From contig JANATF010000007.1 in the NCBI GenBank assembly GCA_029449245.1, forward strand, positions 496,001 to 560,000: DNA of 64,000 nt, in the 5' to 3' direction. This DNA is from Mortierella alpina. Its lineage: Eukaryota; Mortierellomycota; Mortierellomycetes; Mortierellales; Mortierellaceae. The translations under genes and the position numbers were made by a program. Shown piece after piece: positions 23,681 through 43,200 of this stretch (position 1 is its first letter; each line of letters starts with the position of its first letter). The notes under the pieces are model-generated. The model saw only the letters and a program-made list of their open reading frames with translations, was not told the DNA's origin and searched no databases.

Positions 23681-23947
23681 ATGAGTACCATCAAAGATGG
23701 CTACAGGATATTCTTCATCAGGCACCCTCCGACAGCACCTTCCCTCAAACACGAGCCGGTGCTGGCATATGAGGACATGGACATGCTCGACCATGAGGTG
23801 TCCTGTCAGCTGCAACACATGCCACGACGAACCGTAGTACCGACCAGCATGTACTCTACGGCAAGCTCGGCCATCAGACTGCGGATGCAACAAGAATCCG
23901 GATCGAACAACGTTCAACAGCGCAAGAAACATCAGCGAGCCGCGTAA
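23681..23947 (+). CDS. Hypothetical 88-aa ORF, unassigned
   Basis: An ATG frame encodes 88 residues (starting MSTIKDGYRIFFIRHPP) with mixed composition and a basic C-terminus. A second frame of 80 Thr-rich residues follows at 23953-24195. Neither has a recognisable domain, signal peptide or membrane segment. Protein-like text (EPVLAYEDMDMLDHEV) suggests a fragment of a once-larger gene, perhaps transposon-derived, but no family can be named. Confidence 0.2.
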   Translation: MSTIKDGYRIFFIRHPPTAPSLKHEPVLAYEDMDMLDHEVSCQLQHMPRRTVVPTSMYSTASSAIRLRMQQESGSNNVQQRKKHQRAA

Positions 23948-24195
23948 GGGAAATGAACGTAGTCACCTATACCGTCAAAAACGGCAATAACAGTCGCCAG
24001 GGACGTTTAACCACAACCGTTTCAATAGCAACAACTGATCGCGTCACGACAATAAAAACAACAACAGAAGTAACTCCAACCAAAGAGCAAGCAGCAGTAA
24101 TGAGAGCGCTGGTTAGAGCAACTCGACCGGTAGGTAATCATTCTGTTCTGGCCCAACTTTATAATGATTACATCCAGAACAAATATAACGCCTAA

Positions 24196-26489
24196 TGCTT
24201 TATCTCTGCCTTCTGCGGAACAAATTAAGTCAGGCACGCATCAGGAACAGGATACATGCACCCACCCCTCGAATGAGTCCTTCATCGAAGGGGAGGAGGA
24301 TATAGGAATAAATGAAGAACATCACAGAAATATAGACATATAATGGCGCTACTCAAATGGCTATTTAGCCAAGTAAATCTTGCTCTTGGGGAGAGCGAGA
24401 GCATGTCATAAACATAAGGAGGGAGTAAGTTTTATTGACACATAATCAAGTCCTCACATGCAAGTTGCATGGCAGACACTTACCATTATTGCTGGCTTGA
24501 ACGCTCACCTTGTCAGCTCCGCGCATCTGTCTGGATGGCACTCCTGGGAGGAATGGTCCAAACACTTGTCGTTATCCAGCGGCAGGCGGTGATGGTGGTG
24601 TTAGGCACTTCAGAGTGCCTGGGAAAGGGGTCCGCGTATTACAATGAACATGGGGGAGAACGAGGAGGTAAATAGCTGGAAAAGAGAAAGGGCTATCTCT
24701 ACCGGCTGTGATTCGCTATAATATACCTCGTACTAGCGAGACCGAGAGCCCCGCCACCGGCGGATGTGGCGGCTCCGGTACGAGTGGAGGGGAAGCCAGG
24801 AGATAGCATGTTTCGAGGAAGTGGGAGCGGTTGTGTGTGTTGAAAAGAGAAAGAGAATGAGAAATGAGAGAAGGAGGGATGACAAATATATTGGCATATA
24901 TGCCCGATCTTCTGCCATATGGCCACACGCAGCGACCACTGAAGACTCTTGGTTACTTTTCTCTCACGTAGGCTAGTCCTCTCTAGTTGGCCAGTCCACG
25001 AACGCCAATGGTAGCCGTCATAGCAGAGCAGGGACAGCGGCACACAAAAAGACGTTTTTTCGTCTTACACAAGGCTGGTGAATGTGAAAAGGCGGCTAGT
25101 GTTTTTGCCACTTTGACTCTGAGGACTTTTACGACAGAAGTGTCAGTGTTGGACCTGCTGGACCTGTGACCTGTACTCAGGTAGCGACGCAGAAACTTCA
25201 TGTGGGATCTTATCCCCCCAGGCAACATATTTGAGTGGGGCCAATACAATTGGCTCCTATGCCGTGTGGTGTATTGTCAATATTGCACACCTATTGTACT
25301 ACGGTACGTAGATCTGTTAGTGTCACACCACTGCCACCAAGGGTCAGTTCACTCGGGGCTTTAAAGAACCCCCTCCTATGTTGTCTGCAATGAAATATTT
25401 CTCTCTTGCTCATTCTATCGTCGTGTCCCTAGTTCCTCAGATACAATGGCAGGGCACTTTGGAACAATAGCCGCTCGGGCACAAAGAATACGCCATTAGC
25501 CCTATGCAACCAACGCTAGTGCCATGCAGTGTGCAGGCGACAAGTCATGAAGGCTTATGAACTCGTACGAAGCTCCCAGCCCTGCAGACTGGGCTCGATG
25601 CATTGCGCATTCTCTCCAGCTGACCATCACTTACGGTATCGACCCGAGCCCTGAGATTCTGAGATTAATAGTTGTTGAAATAGTGCAAAGCTTTAGCATC
25701 AAAATTTAACAACAAGCACCATCTGGACCAGATCATGCAAAACGTTCAGGAGAAGCCCTCAGGAAAGTCCGGTCTGTTAGGCAGTCATCCTCTTTATCGA
25801 GAACAGGTGGAACTCGAAGTGCGACATGCTGGAGTGGTTGGTGGCCTTGCGCCCATTCTTCCAAACGGTTATGCGATACCCGAGGGACGAGTATGACCAC
25901 GCACTGCAAGGCCTGTAAGCTAGAGCGATTTCTTTGACATTGTAGCAGTAATGCCCAGTAGCCATAGCTAGTATATAGAGTAGGGTATATTAATACACCA
26001 AATACATCTCTTTTCCACTGACAATACAGAGCAGTAGCCAGGTCACTTTGTGAAATGAGAAAAATAGCTCTTTTGCAGGCTGCACTTTCCCCTTTATGAT
26101 TCAAAGGTTGGACACTTCGAAAGGTATATCCTCAAGTATACACGCCCACGTTTAGCTTGGCAATAAAAAAATAAAAAAAAACGTGTAACTGAACCACCCC
26201 ACTCCGCACTCCCCACTCTCACCCCAACTCACTGTAAAGCACTGTTTGTAAAAGTGTAAACTTGCCCCAGCTCTCATTCCTCCCAGTTTGGCACTTTCAT
26301 GTCAACTTCAGTCCATCCTAAACATTGCGCGATTTAGAATTCAGCCCTCAAATCCGAACCCTAACGTGCCAAGGAACACTGTCAGAGAAAATGAAATACA
26401 TAAACGATGTCCAAGCAAGGCGCCAAATGACCACTTGGCGTCGCAATTATTCACATGTACATGAACCCATGGATAGACCAAAAAATAAC
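24196..26489. other. Gene-poor region
   Basis: Only short frames. A minus-strand 62-codon frame at 25777-25965 (MATGHYCYNVKEIALAYRPC...) follows a TATA-like CTCTATATAC and could be a small exon, but nothing around it supports a gene. Confidence 0.35.
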
Positions 26490-26966
26490 TGTCCATGCTT
26501 GGGACGTTATCTGTCAAACAAACATGATATCGCTTGCTATTCAGCGACATCTCATTTCGCCAACGATAACAGAGATAAAGGGTACGAGAGAAGCGTGGAT
26601 CTTGACCGAGGAGGAAAAGCTGGACTCTGTATCAGTCAGTCTATGGAAGAAGACGGAGATGAGTCTCCCTGTGGCTGAGACCTGTGAAGGAGCGTTGTAA
26701 TGTACCTTTGTGCAAAAGAGGATGATCACACGAATCGCGTCTGAATGTACTCCACATCAAGAATAATGCCTCACTTCCATTGTCCATGCTTGGCAAGTTA
26801 TCTACCATGCAAACACGCTGTCGCTTGCTATTCCGCGACATCTCATTTTGCCAACGACAACAGAGGTAAATGGTACAAGAGAAGCAAGGATCTTGGCTGA
26901 AGAAGAAAAACTGGACTCTGTATCACTCAGTCTGTGGAAGAACACGGAGATGAGTCTCCCCGTGGA
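26490..26966 (+). pseudogene. Duplicated SWIM-type zinc-finger relic (MULE-like transposase fragment)
   Basis: Two direct copies of ~186 bp (26490-26675 and 26781-26966) are similar over their full length. Copy B reads CPCLASYLPCKHAVACYSAT, fitting the SWIM finger C-x-C-x(n)-C-x-H found at the C-terminus of MULE transposases and in some host proteins. Copy A reads CPCLGRYLSNKHDIACYSAT, with the third cysteine lost. Copy B meets an in-frame stop soon after (DLG then TGA). Both are therefore non-functional fragments. The rest of a transposase is not visible nearby; a possible MULE core fragment lies at 48.4 kb. Confidence 0.5.
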
Positions 26967-27801
26967 AAATAAGCCGACAGATCAGACGCGGAATAATCAC
27001 ACGTGCAATACAGGGTACCATGGATTCGTTAAGCCTTTGTACAAGAGGAAAATCCTGCGGACAAATTACTACTGTCTTGGAATAACGGATCGTCTATGGG
27101 ACCTTGCGTGTCGACGGTATGCGGACTCCAGCCTGTTGTTTAAATGATAGTCTAGAGTGCCCAAGGAACAAGTGAGACCTTTTGAGTTCATTGCCCTTGC
27201 AGCCCATGGTTACTTTGTTCAGCTAAATTTATCTTTGCCCTGGATTTGGAAGATCCATACATGTGTGGAACCAGAGATACACACAATTACTGGAGTCTAC
27301 AAGTTGCTGCTCAAAAAAAAAGGCCGAAAGAGCAGGGGCAAACATTAGAACCTACGGGCTGAAAAACCGGAGCAACCTTAAAGCAAAAGTGTCGAACCCA
27401 AGAGTTGGCGCTCCCCAAATCGACATATATAATGATGGATTCCCCACACTCTCCCTCCCTTATCTCCTCCTCTTCACCATACCATCTTCTTACGTTTGAG
27501 CTTTCCCATTTCTCCAGGTAAAGAACCACACACGCTCCTGCGAATCCTCTTTTTTTGAAGAGGTTGGCAGGAATTTGTCGTTCTTCAAAGTTTTATCCGT
27601 ACCTGTATACTCCATTTGTAGCTGTGATAACATTGCCTCCTCGTAGGGGATTTGTCCGTCAAGGCTCAATATCTCTCTCGTTTCTCCAACTCACTCGGAA
27701 AGAAATCTTTCCTCTTATACAGACCACATGTACCACCGAATTGTCTAGCCACATTTCATTCCAATCTAACTTTACGTCTAATTTTTGGATTGTATCCAGC
27801 C

Positions 27802-28113
27802 ATGTTGAAACTAGTGTCCATCCTCCTTCTTGCGACCTCTCTTGTGGGGATCACGACGGCAACTGCGCGACCCAAAACGACATTGACATTTAATGGAACC
27901 TGCCTTGGGATGCTACAGCACAAAGTTTGTTATGGCGGTGACCCGCGATGCCTGGTGTACTGCAAGGACAAGGACCTCAACCATAGACGTCAGAAGGCTA
28001 GAGGCTTCAAGTGGTTTTGCGACTACGTCAACAAAGAAATGGATTGGGAGGAAGTTTCAGCGCATATGCCCAAGACATGGTGTTCGAAACTTGAGGACGT
28101 GTATTACAACTAA
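27802..28113 (+). CDS. Small secreted cysteine-containing protein, 103 aa
   Basis: The ATG at 27802 gives a clear signal peptide (MLKLVSILLLATSLVGITTA) with a cleavage-like TATA|RP boundary. The mature ~82 residues contain several cysteines (GTCLGMLQHKVCYGG, RCLVYCKD, WFCDYV, TWCSKL), suggesting a compact disulfide-bonded domain. The same frame is open upstream to 27652 but that part is not signal-like, and the region has promoter-like pyrimidine tracts. An AATAAATGAATAA block near 28211 may supply polyadenylation. It is not a family I recognise; an extracellular or cell-wall role is inferred from the signal peptide alone. Confidence 0.6.
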   Translation: MLKLVSILLLATSLVGITTATARPKTTLTFNGTCLGMLQHKVCYGGDPRCLVYCKDKDLNHRRQKARGFKWFCDYVNKEMDWEEVSAHMPKTWCSKLEDVYYN

Positions 28114-28713
28114 AAGGACAGCGATTGTTAGTACATTCCTGCTTTTTTTTGACACCACCTGTTAAACATGGGCGCGCTGCTCACAAAGACGAGACTTTGG
28201 ACGACGGAAAGAATAAATGAATAACCCACTCGTCTCGAATGATTCAGAGCACATTCTCAACAATAGCCTACTCTACTGTAAGAAATAAGAGTTTGGCCGG
28301 GTTGACCAATCTCGCAATCACAATACTACATCCGCAGCCATGTTTGTTATTTCCTTGCAACACTGCAAGTTTCAAAAGATGATTGTTGTGCTGCTGCGCA
28401 ACATGTGGACCTGGTGAGCCGAAATGGCTGCAGCTTGATCCTCTTCCTTGTATTTTACTGTATGTGGATAGCGTCTATCTTCACGGAGGACTTTTGTGCG
28501 CACACCGGTTTATTTCAACAGCGCGTCGCTGTCGCCGAGTCAGCAGTCAGTCATTGGCCACAAAGAATGCGTATGATATGATCTGAGAGAGAAGGCACGC
28601 GCCACCAACCTTTTTTTTTTTTTTCTTTCTCGATTGCATTCACAGTGCTCGACTCAGCATCGGATCCCCATTTCACACCTGCATGCTGCACACTTGCACA
28701 CCTCCATCGAACA

Positions 28714-28757
<44 letters not shown>

Positions 28758-29598
28758 AGAGAGAGACATACAGACACACATACACGCCCATGGAACACCT
28801 TCGGAATCTCCCCTCCAAGACAGATGCATTCTGCACCGCAAGCTACGAGCGGGTCCGCGCAGACCCATCCCACAACCGCCCATTCTTCACCACCCATGGC
28901 CAAATCCCACATCAAGGTGAACTGCACACCCTAGCACAGCCTAGCACCCCAAGCACTGTTTGCCATCATCGCCTTCACAATGGCTAAACCCTCCCACCTG
29001 GAGTCTTTTCTAACAAATCCAAATCCGCACAAAAAAAAACAAAAAAAAAAAACTAGTAGTATTACCAAGCAACGACGAAAACCTCGTCCTGGCTGCTATC
29101 CGCAAAAAGAAGCAGGCAAGTGGTCTATTGTTTGCCTTCACAGTCTGCTGCAGTGGCATATATTTTACCTGTCGTGAGTTCCACCCTTGCGTATATTGTG
29201 TGTGTATGTGTGCAGTTGTGTTAGACTGACCAAACCCAACAACCTGCCAATTCTTTTCTCGCTCCCAGATTCCTTCGTCTCTACAAGACCCTTCAAAACG
29301 GCCTGCCGCCCACGACGATGCAAACGAACCCGCAGCAGACACTGCAGACAAACAGGGCCTGCCCCCACAGCCACCGCGCCTCTTCAAACGGCCCAGGATA
29401 GCCCTCTCCAATGCAGCAGCGGCAGCAGCCGCAGCAGCAGCCGCGTCGTCTTCAATCCCACCTTCATCCTCATCCTCATCCTCGTCTGGATAATAAAAAA
29501 TCTGTATTGCAAAATTACCATTACTGTCTAAGTCTTGTTTCTGTAGTGTTCCAGAGTCATGAAAAGCGTGCATGGGCCGCATATCTTCTTCTATCTCT
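28114..29598. other. Intergenic with microsatellites
   Basis: Holds a T13 run (28611-28624), a (CA)17-like run (28721-28754) and an A-rich run (29031-29052). The right end is the 3' flank of the minus-strand CHD7-like gene. No convincing gene. Confidence 0.5.
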
Positions 29599-38160
<8,562 letters not shown>

Positions 38161-40281
38161 CGCTGGCTGATGCGCCGACCCGGGGTGTGTCGAAAGGGGA
38201 CCGGGCTCCGTTGCTCCGTGGGGAGGGTTGGTTGGCAGCAGCTGGACTGGAAATCAAACGATGGGGCTCTGTCCCTAGTGGTGGCCTGTATCAAGACAAG
38301 AGAGAGAAAGAGAGAGAGAGAGCGAGAGAGAGAGAGAGACAGACGAAAGGGGGATGAGTCTCGGCGAGATGGGGGCTCAGGGCGCTGAATCTGGGTGTTG
38401 GAGGAAGGGCTTTTGCAAGGACGTTGAGATGATGCGATTACGTGAGGGCAGAGAGCCAAGTGACGGTCGCGCAGGATGAGGCGACTGAGGCGGGATGGGA
38501 ATAGGGGGGAGTGAAAGGCGAGAAAGACAGTGGGCAGAGGGAGTGCTGGAGGACGTGCGGCTCTAAAAGGGGAGGGGGGGGGGAGCAGCAGCGGCGGGCA
38601 GAGGGAAGGAACGAAGGAGGAGCAGGAGGGAAAGGGAAGGGGAAGGGGAAGGGGAAGGGGGGGAAGCTGATTGGCGGCCAGCGAGGCTGATGGATCAGAT
38701 GGATCAGATGGATCAGATGGATCAGATGGATCAGATGGATCAGGCAGATCAAGGACAGATTGGGTGTGAAATATACAGCAACTGAGCAACTGAGGGAGGA
38801 AGGGGAAAGAGAAGAGGGGGAATACAGTAGAGAACACTACGAGAGACAGACACACTCTCAACACACAACAGTCAAAGAGAGACAGCGACACACCCCAACG
38901 ACTCACACACAACAGCAGCGATACTATCAACCTATCAACTGCCATTCGAATCAGAGCCACTCACTGCACGCTGCTCCCTACTTGCCCCGCCCTACTGTGG
39001 AATGCCCAATGGGCCAACGCACACACACACACACACACACTCAGGCTACACACTACACATATTCACAAACACACACACTGCACCACACACTGCACTACAC
39101 ACTCACTCAACTCACATGTAGTGCGGGGACGAGGGAGGGGTAGACCGTGGTCGCCAGGCTGCAGGTCCTCTATCTCTCTCTCTCTCTTTTTTTTTTTTAC
39201 TTTCCACTTTCCTCTTTCCTCTATTCCTCTTTCTCTTTTCCTCCTTCCCTCTTCCTTCCGCATCCTCATCCTTCTATCTCGCCTCCTTCACCCGCTCTCG
39301 CCAACCCCATCTTTTCCTCCTCCCCAGCCCACACTCCCTCCTCTTCCCCCACAGCTCTTTTTTCTCATTTTCTTTTACCTTGTAGTCACGACGACTCGGA
39401 TCTTGCTTCTTCTCTATACTGTCTTGTCTTGCCGAATTAAATAAAACGTCAAGCAAACGCAAAAGACAATCACGACTACTACCAAGGCGTGAGGGGGAGG
39501 GGGGAAGGAGCACTGAAGTGAGTGAAGCGGGGCAGTGATGGGGAGCGACTGGGTAATTAGAGTGGGGAGGAAGAGTAATCATCCATCGGCTGGGGTTCAA
39601 ACACAATACACACTCCAAAAAAAAAATGTGTGTTTGTGGCGAAAAAATATACCACGTAGCAAATACGACTAGGCAAAATTCTTGATTGATTCATCATCAG
39701 CAATGTCATCAGCAATGGCCACATTGCCCCATGGCCAGTGGGTCCATGGGTCAATTGCATTGGACAAGGATAGTAGGAGAGAGAGATAGAGATAGAGAGA
39801 GTGTGTGTGTGTGTGAGAGAGGAGAATAGCGAGGGAAAGGAGAAGAGAAGAGAAAAGAAGAAAGAACAGAGTATGAGAAGTGAGAGTATGAGAGTACGAC
39901 AAGAGACACTGTGCATAATGAGAGTGTGTGCGGCTGTAAAGACGTGAACGTGGAAACGACTGGTCAAGGGTCAGAGAGTCGACTTTATGGAGCAATATAC
40001 CTCCAATGTCCTATTTCACAAGTTGATATCGTCGTCGATAGATTTATTTCTCATTATCATCATTCAGGTCATGAACAATGGAAACATTAAGTATGAACAA
40101 AGAGGAAAGAGGAAAGGGACAGGGGGGTATCAATTGCTTGATGCTCGGGCATGCTGCAATGCTTGTGTTCTTTGGGGGGGGGGAGAGCCGAAGGTGAAAT
40201 TAAAAAAAAAAAAAAAAAAGATAGGGGAGAAAAAATTATAGAGTACAACAAAATGTGAGAGTGTTCGTCCCCGCTTTTGAA
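38161..40281. other. Upstream region of the CHD7-like gene, rich in simple repeats
   Basis: Contains GAGA runs (38301-38340), GGGGAA tandem units (38634-38660), a 9-bp tandem repeat (38690-38743), CA runs (39020-39080), pyrimidine tracts (39171-39370), a GT run (39801-39815) and an A19 run (40202-40220). The pyrimidine tracts may be promoter or leader sequence. No separate gene is supported. Confidence 0.5.
38690..38743. repeat. ATGGATCAG tandem repeat, six units
   Basis: Six perfect 9-bp units, 530-580 bp upstream of the CHD7-like start codon. Copy number is likely polymorphic. Confidence 0.9.
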
Positions 40282-43200
40282 CTACTTCTTCATGGCCTCT
40301 GCCATCCTTGCTCGGTCTCGGTTCACGGCTGCCATGAGCGACTCGAGCTCCACCTGGAATCGATGGATCTCTGCATTCTTTCGCTGCACCACCTGCACCC
40401 ATTTGGATTTCCACGCCTCCAGTCTCTGATCCGCCTGCCGCTTCGCCTCCAGCACCACCTCCTGCAGCTCCTGATCGCGTCGCTCCAGTCGTCGCTCCAG
40501 TCTCAGCACAACCTGGTCCAGCTCCTCCAGCGTATGGTGCTGAGACCGCCCGCCAGCCGAAGACGCACTGACCACAGAATCGCTGTCGGTCGTCGAACCT
40601 CGGTCCAGGTTCAGTCCCGTAGGTTCAGGCTTGTCCTTGATCATCCGGATGCGTTCCACGACCTTCTCCAGCGCAATGGCTCGTTCCTTCCAGATGCTCA
40701 GCTCTGCCGTCTTCTCCTCAAGAGCCAGCTCCAGTCGCTTGAAATCGTCCACGCTCCACTCCGATGCTTTATCGCCGGGCCGCTCCTGCATCGCAAGCTG
40801 GATTTCAAACGCCTCTTGAAGTTGCTCGCGCAATTGGTCCCGTTGTCGCGTCAGTGATAGCATTCTCGTCCGCATGATTGCCATGGATTTAGTGCTCGCA
40901 TGATCACTCTCTGCTCCGTCAGCGCGGCCACCATGACCACCATGAGAATCATTCTCCTGCTGTTGCACCTTGGATCCCTTTTGCTGTCGCAAAGCTGCAT
41001 TCTCATCCTCCAAACGAGCTCTTGCAATCTCTGCCACGCTCAGCTTGGTCTGCAGCTGCTCGACTTGATCCTCCAACATGCGGGCAAGCGTCAACTTCTC
41101 TCGCACCATTGTCGCATTCTCAGTCTCGGATGCCTGAGCCCTGCGCTGCTCAGCTGCCAGTCGGAACGCAGTCTCCATGTTGATCCGCTCCAGCTCTTTC
41201 ACCCGGGCTTCCAGTGTCTCAATCACACTGGCGGTGGGTGAAGCAATGGCGAGACTTTCCACCCCTCCCTGCGACTGACCCTCTTCCTGCGATCCTTCCA
41301 ACGCAAGCGCCTTGCCATTAGCGAGCGCCATCTGATCCAACTCCATCACCTTGTCCAGATACGCATTGTGATAAAACTCGGCCTCGGCCTCCTTCGTCCG
41401 AATCCTGACAAGCAAGCCCTGGATCACCTTGCGAATTCTAGCCTGGCCCTCCTCCGTCACAGCATCGTCCAGTTTAGTGCTTGCTGCACTCTCGTGCATG
41501 TCCAAAAGCTCCTCCAGCTGCGCCACCTTTCGCTGCCTCTCTGCTTGCTGCTGGCGCAACGTGTGTGAAAGGGACGACAACTCCGAGTGCAGTCGCTTAT
41601 TCTCAATATTGAGGGCGTTGATACGGTCTCGCAGCTTGTTGGCCAACTTGTGTTCCTCGCCCAACGTCGACAGCCTCAGATCCTCCCGCGGGCGTCCATG
41701 CTCCGTGGTGTGGGACTTGACTTTCGATGCCAGAGGAATGACGGTTCCAGTCAAAGATCGCACGCTGATAAAACTCTCGATCGATGCGCTTCTTACGAGG
41801 CTCTGGCGTACATCGGCCTCAAACTTATTAATCCTTTGCTCCAAATCCATCTTTTCCTCATCCGTGTTGGTAGGCATATTGGCGCTCGTGAGAGTTTGTG
41901 TCGAGGTGAGTTTCCGATCCAGTACCTTGGGCTTGAATTCCTTTGGCTGCTGTTGTTGTTGCTGCTGCTGCTGCTTCTCGGGCTTATCTGATAGTGGAGG
42001 CGAGGGCGTCATTGACTTTGCTGTGATGGACGACTTGCTAGAGCCATTCAATAGTGAGGCCTTGATCAGTCCAATGTCCCGTTCCAGCTCCATATCCACG
42101 GTCGTGTCCGCCTGGCCATCGTCCGCAGATGAAGATGACGAAGCGCGTTTCTGATGCGGCATCTGGTAGCTCGGTGCCAGGGACTGCAACTGAGCCAGCA
42201 TGCCGTCATAGCCAGCGCGAAAGTCCTGGACGTCCCGCTCCAGCTTTTGCATATCCTCGGCCTTGGTTCTCCTCTCCTCATCCAGGGTCTGCTCCGTTGC
42301 TCTCAACTGTTCCTTCAGTTCCATGATCTCGGTCTGGTACTCCTCCTCCTTGTCCTTGAATCCCTTGCGCGCCTGCTCATGGGTCTCCTGGGAGTGCTTG
42401 AGTAGCAGTCTGAGGTCTGATGTCCCGTACTTTGCCTGGTCCGAGCTCTCCAGCTCGGCCCGAACCTGACCAAGCTCATTCTTTAGCCGGCTCACGGTCT
42501 GCAAGTGCCGCTTCTCTGCCTCCTGGCGAATCTCCACCGATGACTTGAGCTGACTCGTCAGCTTTTCATTCTCTTGCTGGTATCCTTGCAAGAGCGCGTC
42601 CTGCTGCGTCATCTCATGGCCAATCTGATCAAGTGTTTGGTGGTAGCTCTCGTAGGGCTTAGCAGCCGCCGTATGCATTGCCATTAGATCATCCTCGTAC
42701 TCGTGCATCACTTTGAGAGTATGATCGAGCTCCTGTTGCAACGTTTGGATTTCCTCCTCGCGGATACTGAGAATCCTGAGCAACTCTGTGTTCCTGCTCA
42801 TGATATATTCTGCCTCTGTGTTCATCTGATCCTGCAGATCCTCTGAAATTCCGAGTGAACGCGATGAAGAAGTATGTGGATAAGCAGATGCCGACCCCGA
42901 GGGTTCTGAGCGACCAGAAGCGTGGCGCTTCTGTTGGTGGCGATCCTGGAACGAGCCTTTCGGGGCCTGTCCATGCTTGTCCGAATAAGGACCAGAGTCG
43001 GAATCCACAGACGTCCGGAAGTGGAGATGGTTGGAGTACTCTAGTGGAAAACTGCTAGACTCAACAGACTGGCCATGGGGGTATTCTGATGGACGATGGT
43101 CATAGCCCTGACTAGGAAGAGAGCCCTGGTCTAAATCCTGCCTTGCGAAGCCAAACCGTGAGTACATATGGTTGTCTTGGTGCTGTCCTGAATTGACTGA

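Noticed and set aside
25733-26104. 123-codon minus-strand frame
   Set aside because: No domain, no conserved motif and no clear transcript context; left as intergenic.
28551-28987. Several frames rich in His-Thr or Cys-Val repeats
   Set aside because: Products of the (CA)n/(GT)n microsatellite.
40130-40857. Plus-strand frame opposite the coiled-coil gene C-terminus
   Set aside because: Antisense of a well-supported exon with Leu/His bias.
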